Shown: positions 9,948-19,770 of the stretch, one piece after another | Layout of the letters: each line of letters opens with the position of its first letter | Numbering within the stretch: the stretch's first letter is position 1 | DNA from: Nannochloropsis salina CCMP1776 | Lineage: Eukaryota; Sar; Eustigmatophyceae; Eustigmatales; Monodopsidaceae | Assembly: GCA_004565275.1 (NCBI GenBank) | Contig: SDOX01000011.1 | Location: forward strand, 209,881 to 273,880 | Length of the DNA stretch: 64,000 nt | Direction of reading: 5' to 3' | Translations under genes and position numbers: made by a program | Notes under the pieces: generated by a model | The model's database searches: none | Told to the model about the DNA's origin: nothing | Seen by the model: only the letters and a program-made list of their open reading frames with translations

Positions 9948-10154
9948 ATGGCGAGGGCCGTTGCCAGCGTTTTGGGGCGCAATGGGACCGGGGCAGTGGT
10001 GTGCTTGTTAGGTACGTGCAGCGTGGTTTCAGCATGGGTTGTTTTGAATCATGGGTTTCTTTTACTTTTTTTACCTAACATTGCAGAGGACGCGGCGCTT
10101 TTTGGAAACTACCTCCCCCGTCACATTGTAGCGTACACCAAGCATGACGAGTGA
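9948..10154 (+). CDS. Short spliced ORF overlapping the NLE1 start codon
   Basis: ATG at 9948 opens MARAVASVLGRNGTG and continues to LL. A GTACGT donor at 10012 and a TTGCAG acceptor ending at 10086 define a 75-nt intron. After splicing the frame continues EDAALFGNYLPRHIVAYTK and stops at 10152-10154, giving 43 residues (68 if the intron is kept, because it is stopless and a multiple of three). The stop lies 8-10 bases inside the NLE1 coding frame: CATGACGAGTGA holds both the NLE1 ATG and this stop. It may be a regulatory upstream ORF or the first cistron of a two-protein mRNA. The N-terminus is weakly amphipathic and mitochondria-like, but the protein is not recognised. The splice signals are clear; translation is inference. 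Confidence 0.5.
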   Translation: MARAVASVLGRNGTGAVVCLLGTCSVVSAWVVLNHGFLLLFLPNIAEDAALFGNYLPRHIVAYTKHDE

Positions 10155-11685
10155 GGCTTTGCCCCCTCCGGCCTCCGAACTTCATGTCACGAAAAAGGCC
10201 AAAAAGCTACCAACACTACCAGGGTCCATGGTCGTCCAATTTCAGGACGCAACTGGAAAGCAAACGGGGCCTCGCATTGACTTACCTACCGATTCGACGC
10301 CGGCACAGCTTGAGCTTTTGATCAATGAGCTCCGGAAAGCTACCGACCCCACGGAAGAGTCCCAAGGAAAGGTTCCATACTCATGCTATATCAACGACGT
10401 GGAGGTCTTGGACAGCTTGCGGGATACATTGGAAAGCCAAGGAATCGTGAACGGAGAAGCCGTCATCAACATCAGCTACCAGCCCTTAGCCGTCTTTCGA
10501 GTGCGCCCCGTTGTCCGTTGCACCGACACCATGCCCGGGCATACAGAGGCCGTCATACACGTGTCCTTTTCACCCGATGGTCGACGACTGGCCAGCGGCG
10601 GTGGAGACACCACGGTCCGCTTCTGGGACACCGGGACCAGCCTACCCAAGTTCACGTGCCAGGGCCACCGACACCACGTCCTGTGCACGGCCTGGTCCCC
10701 CGATGGCTCGCGTTTCGCCTCGGCAGACAAGGCGGGAGAGATTCGCCTGTGGGACCCGGCGACGGGCCTGGCGGTGGGACAGCCGTTGCAGGGGCATAAA
10801 CAGCACATCACGTCCTTGGCGTGGGAGCCCCTGCATTTGAACCAGGGAAAAGGCGAGCGCCTGGCCTCCTCCAGCAAGGACGGAACGGTGCGCGTTTGGA
10901 ATGTGCGGACGGGGGCATGCCTGACCACGCTGGCGCAGCACACCAATTCGGTGGAGTGCTGCAAGTGGGGCGGCCAGGGTGTGCTCTACACAGGGTCACG
11001 CGACCGGACTGTCAAAATCTGGGCACTCCAAGGCCGGGACGGTGAGGCAGGCTTTGGGAAGCTGGTCAAGACCTTGGTGGGGCACGGGCATCGGATCAAC
11101 ACGTTGGCGCTGAACACCGACTACGTGCTGCGGACGGGCCCCTTCGACCACACGGGGAGCTTGGCCCTGGACGCGGCCTCCCCGATGGAGGCCGCCGAAG
11201 CCAAGTACCGGAAGTTTCTAGAAGGCTCGGAGGGGAGGGAGCGGCTGGTATCTGGCTCTGACGACTTTACCTTGTTTTTGTGGGACCCTCTGGGGGAGGA
11301 GGGGGGGAAAAAGCCCCTGGCCCGGATGACAGGGCACCAGCAGGCCGTGAACCACATCTCCTTCTCCCCGGATGGGCGGTATGTGGCCAGCGCCTCCTTC
11401 GACAAGAAGGTTAAGACCTGGGACGGACGGACGGGACGCTTCCTCTCCACGCTGGTGGGCCACGTGGGCGCCGTGTACATGGTGGCCTGGTCCCCCGACA
11501 GCCGTTTGTTGGTGAGTGCCAGCAAGGACAGCACCTTGAAGCTGTGGGACGTGGCCAAGGGCGCCAAGGCGAAGGAGACGCTCCCGGGGCACATGGACGA
11601 GGTGTACGCCCTTGACTGGGCACCTAACGGTGCGAGCGTGGCCTCGGGGAGCAAGGACCGGACCATCAAAATATGGCGGGCGTAA
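10144..11685 (+). CDS. NLE1: Notchless homolog (NLE1/Rsa4), 60S ribosome assembly WD40 protein
   Basis: Nucleolar assembly factor whose N-terminal ubiquitin-like domain binds the MIDAS domain of the AAA-ATPase Midasin/Rea1, so that mechanical pulling matures pre-60S particles. The N-terminal NLE domain runs about residues 28-115 (MVVQFQDATGKQTGPRIDLP...YSCYINDVEV...EAVINISYQP). It is followed by VFRVRPVVRCTDTMPGHTEAV and eight WD40 repeats with regular GH and WD pairs (HTEAVIHVSFSPDGRRLASG, and so on) to the end (SKDRTIKIW). At 513 residues it has the family's normal length and a single exon. Its start codon is overlapped by the end of a short upstream ORF, so leaky scanning or reinitiation may control it. 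The next gene is convergent. Confidence 0.95.
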   Translation: MTSEALPPPASELHVTKKAKKLPTLPGSMVVQFQDATGKQTGPRIDLPTDSTPAQLELLINELRKATDPTEESQGKVPYSCYINDVEVLDSLRDTLESQGIVNGEAVINISYQPLAVFRVRPVVRCTDTMPGHTEAVIHVSFSPDGRRLASGGGDTTVRFWDTGTSLPKFTCQGHRHHVLCTAWSPDGSRFASADKAGEIRLWDPATGLAVGQPLQGHKQHITSLAWEPLHLNQGKGERLASSSKDGTVRVWNVRTGACLTTLAQHTNSVECCKWGGQGVLYTGSRDRTVKIWALQGRDGEAGFGKLVKTLVGHGHRINTLALNTDYVLRTGPFDHTGSLALDAASPMEAAEAKYRKFLEGSEGRERLVSGSDDFTLFLWDPLGEEGGKKPLARMTGHQQAVNHISFSPDGRYVASASFDKKVKTWDGRTGRFLSTLVGHVGAVYMVAWSPDSRLLVSASKDSTLKLWDVAKGAKAKETLPGHMDEVYALDWAPNGASVASGSKDRTIKIWRA

Positions 11686-12079
11686 GAGGGGTCATGGGGG
11701 GCGGGAGGGTTTGTGATGGGGAGAGGGAGGCAGTCCGCCCACGGGGCCGGAAAGGAAGGCTTGTATTTCAGGAGGGGTCCCTGGTCTCTCGTGACGGAGG
11801 GATCAAAGTACATGTACGGATAGAAAGATATGGTCCGGTCAAATGTTCCTGTGTCGGTAATGTATGGTGCCTGACCTCTAGGGCTGGCATTTGGGCCAAC
11901 TGCCAACTAATCTGCACCCGCACAAAATTAACACAATCTTGCAAAGTAAGCCCTCAAACTCGCTCAGTCGTTTGTTGCGTCAATGTCTGTAAGGGGTCTT
12001 CCAAGAGAGGGGGCCCTTCCACAAGGCTGCCCTATACTAGAACCCCTCGATCACCCTCTCCACGGCGCCCCGCCCCTCC
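11686..12079. other. Convergent 3' region, NLE1 / RRM-like gene
   Basis: About 390 bp between two facing stops; both 3' UTRs. Purine-rich just after NLE1. No gene or RNA recognised. Confidence 0.4.
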
Positions 12080-12871
12080 CTATTTGTAGGGGACGAGTTG
12101 TATCCTCCGATCGCCCCACCGCTCAAACTGACGCTCCCGGATGGCGCGTTGTGCCTCGTCTGCTGTGGTGAAGCACATCACAAAGCTGGAGGAGCCCGTA
12201 CGTGCGCTTCCCGTCTTTCTCTCCCAGGCGCTCAGACTCGCCTGCGGCTTGATCGACCCCACTTGCCGTATACTCTTCGGGTCCACTTGGAAATCGCGAA
12301 AGAAATAGGCGACCTCGTCAACTCCCATATTTGGAGGGACGTGCTGCAATTGAATGCAGCGATCATCCAACCCCTGCTGCGATGCCAGCTCCAGCCCGGC
12401 GGCTCCATCCTCCTTCAGTGCCTCCACTTTCATCCACCCGCCTCCCGCGTGTATTCGCTTAAATTGCAGCAGACGCTCTGCGTCCTCGCGAGACGAAAGC
12501 TCGACCAGCCAAGAACTGCTCGGAAATATGCCTTTGAATAGGATGGGGTCGACTCTGCGGGCTTCTCGGCCCTCCAACGCCGTCTGCACGGCTGCTTTCG
12601 TGTCCTCCCTATTCGCCATGCGAGAATTTGTCGTCACTTTCACGACATTCCTCATGTCGAAGACACTCTCAGATTTCCTGGAAGTGCCTGAGGAGGACAA
12701 GGGTGCCAGTGGTGGTGTGCCCGTGGCGCGCATGCGATTGAGTAGGAGAGAGGAGGGGAGGTTGGAGGGGGAGCTGCCCACGGCCCCACTGAGAGTGCCA
12801 CCACTCCTCCTGCGCACCAAATTTTGCAGCATCATTCGACTGCTTCTACCTAAATGTAAGGAAGCGGGCAT
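12080..12871 (-). CDS. RRM-like RNA-binding protein, probably mitochondrial
   Basis: The frame is open upstream to 13048 but without an ATG. The first ATG, at 12871, starts MPASLHLGRSSRMM followed by NLVRRRSGG, an Arg/Ser-rich amphipathic leader of mitochondrial type, so this start is chosen (263 residues). Two RRM-like folds can be made out. The first (about residues 85-150) is weak: VVKVTTNSRM...WLVELSSREDAERLLQFKRIH. The second (about 172-260) is clearer: RCIQLQHVPPNMGVDEVAYFFRDF as beta1-alpha1, then SSFVMCFTTADEAQRAI as the beta3 region, ending RRIQLVPYK. The RNP motifs are degenerate, so it could bind RNA or a protein partner. The specific function is unknown. Confidence 0.65.
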   Translation of the reverse strand: MPASLHLGRSSRMMLQNLVRRRSGGTLSGAVGSSPSNLPSSLLLNRMRATGTPPLAPLSSSGTSRKSESVFDMRNVVKVTTNSRMANREDTKAAVQTALEGREARRVDPILFKGIFPSSSWLVELSSREDAERLLQFKRIHAGGGWMKVEALKEDGAAGLELASQQGLDDRCIQLQHVPPNMGVDEVAYFFRDFQVDPKSIRQVGSIKPQASLSAWERKTGSARTGSSSFVMCFTTADEAQRAIRERQFERWGDRRIQLVPYK

Positions 12872-13196
12872 GGCGTGCGAGAGATCTGTGCATGGTGCGG
12901 CGGGTATGGCAACGTTAGATACTGGCCAATCGTGAAATGAGGGGTCGACGGTCACAGTGAAGGGGAGGGCGCGAAACCAAATAACCCGCAGCAAGCAATT
13001 CCATAGAGTACAACGCGCATACGAGATGGTCGCTTCTGCTTGCTGCAAAGCAGGCTTGACAACGTCTATCGTGCGATTGGAGTCACTGTATTATTGCCTT
13101 TTACATATTTACGAGGTTGGTTTTGCCTCCGTATAAACGATTGCCGCAGGAACGCAGCGAGCATCAAATCGCCCAGTGCCTCTTTGGCACTTCGAC
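12872..13196. promoter_or_regulatory. Divergent intergenic region RRM-like / coiled-coil gene
   Basis: About 325 bp between two divergent genes; expected to hold both promoters. No motif stands out. Confidence 0.3.
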
Positions 13197-16100
13197 ATGC
13201 ATTTTACGGAAAGAACCACAATTTTCACGTCTTTCAATGTTACCTTGCATCCACGAACAGGAAGGGGAGGGGTACGATTGCTTCAGAAGCATTTCACAAT
13301 GCTGTCCGCCTCGCACCCTGCCCCTACAGGCACGACTGAGGGTAGGAGGGCGGACGCGAGAGGCTCCTTTCGTGCTAGTTGGAATAATACTACTCGCAGC
13401 TCTGGCATTTTTGACAGCGCAAAGGGCCCTGTCTCAGCTCTGAGGAAATGCAATGACAGAAGCAGCGGCAAAGCTCCTACCTCTTCGAGTGCCACGCTCT
13501 TAAGTTACCGGGACGCTGAGGCGTGCTTTGATATCGAAAGGCAGGCTTTGCTCAAAGACATGGCTACATTGCAGAAAATGCTTCAGCAAAAAGACGCGGA
13601 GTGTGCCCGCAAAGTTGCCCGGGCGACAGAGACAGAGCAAGCCTTACGATCTCAAGCACAATTGTACAAAAGGAGGCTGGAAACCGCTCTGGCAGAAAAA
13701 ACGGCCCTCGAAACAGCTCGACAACGGCAACAGCACCACACCGACTTCCACGGCGGGAAGCACGATGGCGCGCCCACAGTCTCTTTGCGGAAAAGAATAC
13801 AGACGCTGGAGGAGGAGAAGGCGGCGCTCAACGTCCAAGTGAGAATTCTGGAGGAGAAATGCCTGCAATTGGAGCGGGAGAAAGCGACCGCGTGGGAGAC
13901 GGGGGCCGGGGCAGAGCGACAGGCGAACGCCGGGAGACTGGACCGCGCGGAGGAGGAACTGGAGGCATGCAGGGCGAGGGAAAAGGAGCTGGTGCAATGG
14001 GTACAGACCTCGGGCGCAGAGCGAGCCACCATGATGGCCTTGCTCCGGAATGGGAGTCGGCAATGTCGTGCCGTGCTGGCCGCGGCGGGGTCCTGCGGGG
14101 CTTCGAATGGGAGCGAGGCAAGTAAGGCAGGCATGGGTTTGACCTCGATTGCGCAGCGACGGGTGCACCTGGACAAGGTGAAGCGGCTTCAGCAGGAATT
14201 TCAGGACATGTTGGGTCGACTCGACACAGAAGCCCCCCCCCCCACCGAGGCCTCCACTTCCCCCCGGAGGCGCACGCAGCCACCACGGCGGGAGTGGCAT
14301 GCTTCCGTGTCGCTCCCTGGGGAGGGGAAGCGGAGGGAGGAGAGGTGCCAGGGCGGGCGGGGGGTGGAGGACTTGCAGGGCAAGTACGAGGCCTCCCAGG
14401 CCCTGGTCGCGTCGCTGAAACTGGAGCTCGCCCAGGCCCAAAGCCCCGGCAAAGGGAAAAAGCCGAAGGAGCACGGGCAGGAGGCAGTCGCTGGCTTCCC
14501 TTCCGAGGCTGATTTGTTGAGGCGGGACAACCAGCTGATGCGCGACCGCTTGGAGAGCGTGCTCGCCCAGTTCCTGGGACGGGCACCGCGCCGGGGGGGA
14601 GGGCACCGCCTGCCTTTGATGGAGGAGGTGGAGAAGCTTCTGACCCAAGCAGCCAGTCAGTTCTATGCCCTGGCCTCGCGGCTGCAGGAAAAGGAGGGGG
14701 AGAACGCTGCGGTCGAGGCGGGCGGGGGAGGAGGGGCAGAGGGGGCAGGAGAGGGAGGAAGGGAAGGAGGGGAGACGACACCGGTCGTGCACGCCTTTGG
14801 CCGGGAGCTTGGGCACCTCCGTCGGCTTCTATCGGCGGTGGAGCACCTAACCCTCCATCTGGAGGAGGAGCGGGAGTGCATGGCTTTCTTCTTCGAGGAC
14901 GTTTTTGGCGCCAAGGGCCGCTTGGATCCAGGGGACCGGCGAGGGGAGGACGTGGAGGTCACGTTCTCTCTCCCCGCGTTGCAGAACATGCTGGTCGCCT
15001 GTCGAGACGAAGTGGAGACATGGAAAAGACGCCCGTCTCCCCTCCACAGGCCTCCGAGTAAGCGGGAGCGTCAGGCTCAGGAAGACCTGACAGTCCTACG
15101 GAGGGCGATGGAGGCCACCCTTCCGCCTTCCGACGCTCCCCTCGCTACCCGAGCCCTGGCTGCGGCTTTCCAGGAGAAATGGACGCTCATGGTCCGAGCG
15201 GTGGACGAGGGGGAAGCTTTGGTGCAGGAGAACGCCGAAATGGCGGCAGCCCTGGAGGAAAGGCAGGACAGCGCACGCGCGCGGTTGCAGCAGGTGGAGA
15301 AGGACTGGGAGGCCCGGATCGCGAAGACAAAGGAGGAATTGGACATTTTGCGGGAAGCTGTGGTGGTGATGCTGGTAGAATTGGGGGTGGAACGCCCGAA
15401 CTCGTCCTCGTCCTCATCCTCGAAGGCGTCCGCCTCCTCTTTCCTGTCTTCCTCCATCGCGGGTAAATCGAACTCACGCCTGGCCCGCTCCCTGGTCGAG
15501 TCTTTGTCCGCGTGCAAGACGCGCTTGCTCCTGGAGGTCACGAAATCGATCGAGGAGGAGGCGACGGAGGGCGGGGCCGAGGTCCAGGGGGCGATGCTGC
15601 GGGGACGGGGAGGGGACGTTGGAATGGAGGCAGGGAATCCCGGGGGTGCGACAGGCTCGGAGGGCTCCAGTTTGAGTCTTGTGCAGTTACTGAAAAGGTT
15701 CTATGGGGCCGTCCATGCTGCACACCGACACAAGCATGGTCTGCAAACGCGCTTGGAGGCGTCTGAAGGAGAAAAGGAAGCGGAGGTAGGAGCACTGAAA
15801 GGGCGTCTGAAGGGATTGCTGCGATTGGAAGAAGCTGTGCAGGGTGTGCTCAACGATGTGCTTCACCACCCGTTGCTCGGGCAGTTTGTACCCGCTGACA
15901 CCAACTCGAGCCAGAGAAAAGGAGGACGTTGCGTCTCCCCCAAAACGAGAGAGGATGCACAGGACATGGGCTTGCGCCTGCAGCAATTAGTTACCGCCTT
16001 AGGGAGGGAGCTAGACCGACGGGAAAGCGACCTTGAGGGGGTATGGCGGGAGGCCGAGTCAATTCAAAGGAGATACGAGGCTGCTTTAGAGCAGGCGGAG

Positions 16101-17540
16101 AGTGAGCTCGGTGTTTTGCGAAAGGTGTCACAAACGTATGAGGAGGCGTTGGTCGGAGCGCTCGGGTCGGGGGTGGAAGAGGAGGGAGAAGAAGAGGGCG
16201 AACAGGCACTGGAGGGAGACGATGGTCAGAGAAAGAAGAAGCAGAGGAAGCAGAAGAAGCAGAGTTTGACGGGGAATGTGCACGGTCGTACAGGTGCAGA
16301 GGAGGCTGCCGCACAAAGCATCGAGCTTGCTGGGCGTGTGCGGGAGTTTGTACAAAAATTACGCCGAGAACAGGAAAAAGCAATGCAAAAATGCTGCGAG
16401 ACTGAAGAAGCGCGGGTAGTAGAAAGGACGGAGTTGTCGGAAGAGTCAATGCGCTGGAAAGGAAAAGCAGCTCTGTACCTCCGGTTGTTAACTTCTTTGG
16501 AGGACGCAGCGCGCAGCCTGGTAGTGGACGGTGTCAAGAAACGGGTGAAAATGAGCTCGCCCGGTGGGACGAAGAAAAGCAAAGCTTTGAGGATACGAAA
16601 CAGGGAGGGCGCAACGGAGGACCACCTGGGTACAAGCAAACACCAGGATTGGCCAACTCCTATTCTGAGTTTGGGCACAGCGTTGGAGCTGGAACAGTCT
16701 CAGGGAACGGGTTCCATCGAGCTCCTCTGCGGCCAGCTTTTGCAATACAGCCACCATGCGACCAGATTCTACGGCGACGCAAACGGGAAGGCGGAGCGCC
16801 TTCACGAGTCACTGGTCGAGAAGGAACATGAGAGTCAGGGTTTGCGGAAGGCGCTGCATGCGAAATCGATGGCACTCGCTGACCTGAAGGAGAAAGCCAG
16901 GGCGTCGTTCGAAGAGGTCGTTCGGCTGAAGCGAAAAATTACCATGCAGGAAGCTGACGTCTCCTCCCTCGTGTCAAGCATCAGTCGTGTGTCCGAGAAG
17001 CTCACTCATCGGCGGTCAGTCTCCGGGCCTCCCGGGTCCATCCCAGAGACGGGGCATGTCTGCTTTGAAGACAGTGTTGGCGATCAAGTCGATGGGAGCC
17101 GCCACCAGACTCGCTCTCAAACGACACGAGCTTCTCAGATGGAAGACCAAACACAAAGCCTTGTGGGTAAATACCAAGAGGAGTTAGAGCGCATGCAGGC
17201 CCTAGGGGAGGAGCAAGCGAAGACCATCGAGGCACTTGTTGCTCGGAACGCCTTGCTGGAGGAGGAAGGGCGGGAGGGATGGCCAGAGGAGCTGGAGCAT
17301 GTCAAGGCGGCCAAGGAGGTAGTAGAGCAACAGCTCCAAACTTTGCGGCGGGGCTTGGCGGCCCGGGAAAAAGAGTGGGCGGCAACACTGAGCGCGGTAA
17401 ATAAAGAGCGAGAGCGATTGCAACGGAAGTGTGGGAAGCAGCAGCAGGCCATGCAGGTCTTGACGGAGCAGGTGGACCATGGCCGCATAGACGCGGAGAC
17501 TGAGATCCTTCAGGTGAAGACATTGCACGAGACGAGATGA
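13197..17540 (+). CDS. Large coiled-coil protein of unknown function
   Basis: About 1,450 residues, almost all heptad-like helix: long runs rich in Glu, Lys, Arg, Gln and Leu (LRSQAQLYKRRLETALAEKT; ELEACRAREKELVQWV; LEHVKAAKEVVEQQLQTLRR). Short Gly/Ser/Glu linkers interrupt it (residues about 505-525, and a Ser run near 735-755), as do basic Lys/Gln patches. No motor, kinase or membrane domain is seen. The composition suits a centrosomal, ciliary, golgin or cytoskeletal scaffold, but nothing allows a choice. Start: 13197 is the first in-frame ATG; 13299 (MLSASHPAP) is an alternative with no evidence against it. The gene is one uninterrupted exon of 4.3 kb. Confidence 0.75.
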   Translation: MHFTERTTIFTSFNVTLHPRTGRGGVRLLQKHFTMLSASHPAPTGTTEGRRADARGSFRASWNNTTRSSGIFDSAKGPVSALRKCNDRSSGKAPTSSSATLLSYRDAEACFDIERQALLKDMATLQKMLQQKDAECARKVARATETEQALRSQAQLYKRRLETALAEKTALETARQRQQHHTDFHGGKHDGAPTVSLRKRIQTLEEEKAALNVQVRILEEKCLQLEREKATAWETGAGAERQANAGRLDRAEEELEACRAREKELVQWVQTSGAERATMMALLRNGSRQCRAVLAAAGSCGASNGSEASKAGMGLTSIAQRRVHLDKVKRLQQEFQDMLGRLDTEAPPPTEASTSPRRRTQPPRREWHASVSLPGEGKRREERCQGGRGVEDLQGKYEASQALVASLKLELAQAQSPGKGKKPKEHGQEAVAGFPSEADLLRRDNQLMRDRLESVLAQFLGRAPRRGGGHRLPLMEEVEKLLTQAASQFYALASRLQEKEGENAAVEAGGGGGAEGAGEGGREGGETTPVVHAFGRELGHLRRLLSAVEHLTLHLEEERECMAFFFEDVFGAKGRLDPGDRRGEDVEVTFSLPALQNMLVACRDEVETWKRRPSPLHRPPSKRERQAQEDLTVLRRAMEATLPPSDAPLATRALAAAFQEKWTLMVRAVDEGEALVQENAEMAAALEERQDSARARLQQVEKDWEARIAKTKEELDILREAVVVMLVELGVERPNSSSSSSSKASASSFLSSSIAGKSNSRLARSLVESLSACKTRLLLEVTKSIEEEATEGGAEVQGAMLRGRGGDVGMEAGNPGGATGSEGSSLSLVQLLKRFYGAVHAAHRHKHGLQTRLEASEGEKEAEVGALKGRLKGLLRLEEAVQGVLNDVLHHPLLGQFVPADTNSSQRKGGRCVSPKTREDAQDMGLRLQQLVTALGRELDRRESDLEGVWREAESIQRRYEAALEQAESELGVLRKVSQTYEEALVGALGSGVEEEGEEEGEQALEGDDGQRKKKQRKQKKQSLTGNVHGRTGAEEAAAQSIELAGRVREFVQKLRREQEKAMQKCCETEEARVVERTELSEESMRWKGKAALYLRLLTSLEDAARSLVVDGVKKRVKMSSPGGTKKSKALRIRNREGATEDHLGTSKHQDWPTPILSLGTALELEQSQGTGSIELLCGQLLQYSHHATRFYGDANGKAERLHESLVEKEHESQGLRKALHAKSMALADLKEKARASFEEVVRLKRKITMQEADVSSLVSSISRVSEKLTHRRSVSGPPGSIPETGHVCFEDSVGDQVDGSRHQTRSQTTRASQMEDQTQSLVGKYQEELERMQALGEEQAKTIEALVARNALLEEEGREGWPEELEHVKAAKEVVEQQLQTLRRGLAAREKEWAATLSAVNKERERLQRKCGKQQQAMQVLTEQVDHGRIDAETEILQVKTLHETR

Positions 17541-17979
17541 ATATGCAAAAATGTAACATGTGTGTGCCTATGAGGTTGGTGACAGCCATGGACGACGACA
17601 CATTGTCGGAAAAAGTACCGTTGTGCATGCGAAGGGAGTATGTATATATATATGTTATGTGGCTATTTCTTTAATCGCATATGCCTCCTTCGTCAAAGAC
17701 CCTGTCAACGCTTCAGCTGGCCAAGCTTCGTTTCAAAAAACTACTTTCTAGGAAACCATGTGACGCCTTCCTCTCGACGACATTTATGGATTACATCAAT
17801 TATATAGACGAACAACAAGCGACTGTCTACTCGACAGAACCCGACCGCGTCCGTGTCCGAAGATCAGGCACAGGAGGTTGAGGCCCACAACCTCTACTAT
17901 TACGCAGAATACAGAGTGCTTTATGATTCATATGAATTTCTCGCATGCTCTTTCCGTCACGGAAAGGACTCTAGGACTC
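17541..17979. other. Convergent 3' region, coiled-coil gene / lipase
   Basis: About 440 bp, AT-richer than its neighbours, holding both 3' UTRs. A short TATATATA run lies at 17642-17650. No gene seen. Confidence 0.4.
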
Positions 17980-19770
17980 CTACATAGGAGCCTGACTTAC
18001 GTCACAGTAGTAGGATTGGGGCAGGTCCGGCCTTCCCTCCTCGCTGGCAAAGTAGCACCGGCTATCCAGGTCTCCCACCGCGAGTGAGGTCCAGCAGATA
18101 TAGCTGCAAATGTGGGAAGCAATGACCCGCTTTGTGGACGGAATGATGCGTCGGATGTTGGCGATGTCATTCCAAGTCTTGGGGTTGGGCATCTCCTCTG
18201 GGTAGAAGGGCACTTGATTGTGCGGACGCACGTACTTGTAGGTCTTTCCAAACGGACCCGTCGCCAACACATCGCAGCCAGGGTAGGGCTCGCAGGTGTA
18301 CTGCGCGGTGATGTCCCCTGCCGTGTACATATTGGGATTCGGAGAGCTCCCATGGCCAAGGAAGATCAGGTGCCGACTGTTGACGGTCCTGCGGTAGATG
18401 TCCGCAAAGTCCGTGTCCCCGGTGTTCGGGCCCCCGAAGCCGATCACGTCAACGCGAGGCTTGTGCTGTAAGCTGTTCTCCAGGCGCAGGCCGATCATGT
18501 TCGCGATGCCTGCCCCCAAACTGTGGCCCGTGACGAGGACATGCGCGGGCTGCCGGCTTTCGACCTCCTCCTCGAGGCCCTTGTAGAAATCGATAAATAC
18601 AGAGTACATGCCTTCGTGCGTGCGACCCGGGAACAGGCCGTCCTCGTCGTCCGCCCACCGGTACTGGAAGTCTTTGCACCACTCCTCTGTCCATATTGTA
18701 CCTCGGATCACGATCATCATCCGATCCCCTTTCATCATCGAGACAGCAATGGGGGACTGACGGTGCGGGATATTCTTCCAGTTTATATTCGTTTGTTTGA
18801 GGTAGTCCACCATGTACCATCTCTCCCGATCCCAGTCCTCCACCAGTTTCGGCAAGATGGATTGCATGTCGCTCCGCTCGTACTCAAAGGCAATCGAGTA
18901 CATGAGGAGGATCAAGCGGTAGCAGTAATAGTAGGTGGGGCGTTCTGCGTGGATAGTCTCTCGGCCGACCTGGCGCGGGGGATCCGGCCGATGGTCTCTC
19001 AGGATTTGGGGCAGGAGGCCGTCAGGGTTCATCGGCCGCGTGGTGCTCGCGGTCTTGCTAAAATCCACCCAGAAAGCCGTCAAGACTATAAATAAATATG
19101 TATGAGTTGTACGAAATCAGGAAAATATGTAAATGATCAGGAAGAACAGAGCAATGTCCCGGAAATGTATAATTGGACTCTGGAAAAAATCGAGGGGAAG
19201 GGACTTACCATCCTTGTTCAATCGTATAAAATTGCATCCGAAGCTCGCCACTTTATTCAAGTTGTCAAACACAGGGCAGCCCGGAAACCACGGATCATAA
19301 TTATTTGGTGTGGTATCACTCTCATTGTACACCATGTACGGCTCAAGAAGGCGATAGCCCCAATCCCCGGCTAATGCCTCGTCTGTTTAGTGTTTCGACG
19401 AGTGAGACGTACGGGTATAACCCAAGAATGTTTTCGGTCCACTCAATACTAACTCCAGCTCCTTTCACAATCAGACCTACCGAGTTTCAGCTCCCGTACA
19501 TGTCCATCTGGCGTAAACTCTGTGCGTCGGGGAGTGGAGAGAGGTGAAAAATAGCGATTGGTCAACGTGCAAAGCGATTTCATTCGAGCGGAATGAGACC
19601 AAGGACAACAGCAGTCCATAAATAAGAGCCGCTATAAAGTGTTGTATCTGAATACCTGCTTCAAAGGGACGGTGCATGTCATGTAACGCTTTTGTGCCGG
19701 CAAGAGCACTGATTATAAGTGTTGCCCATGTCCGCAACTGCCTCCCGTTTGACCGCTGTCCAAGCGTCAT
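17980..19770 (-). CDS. Class-3 lipase with signal sequence (four exons)
   Basis: Alpha/beta hydrolase of the lipase_3 family, expected to cleave acyl esters such as triacylglycerol. Exons 19770-19656, 19519-19481, 19382-19209 and 19085-17980 all have GT-AG introns, and the phases close to 477 residues. The first exon encodes RTWATLIISALAGTKA, a signal peptide or anchor, suggesting ER, secretory or lipid-droplet location. Later exons give EFTPDGHVRELKLDEALAG and WGYRLLEPYMVYNESD. The last exon carries MMIVIRGT, VLVTGHSLGAG with the nucleophile Ser at about residue 298, VIGFGGPNTGD and a late His in VRPHNQVPF. Typical catalytic wording is intact. The last exon alone appears as a frame without an ATG, which is why the upstream exons matter. 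The stop at 17980 is followed by a convergent neighbour. Confidence 0.83.

Noticed and set aside
12098-12935. Plus-strand frames opposite the RRM-like gene
   Set aside because: Antisense to the coding strand; no motif, and the minus strand has a plausible leader and RRM fold.
13644-14816. 390-codon minus-strand frame opposite the coiled-coil gene
   Set aside because: GC-rich antisense shadow of Glu/Ala-rich coding sequence (Leu/Pro-rich translation); the plus strand explains the region.
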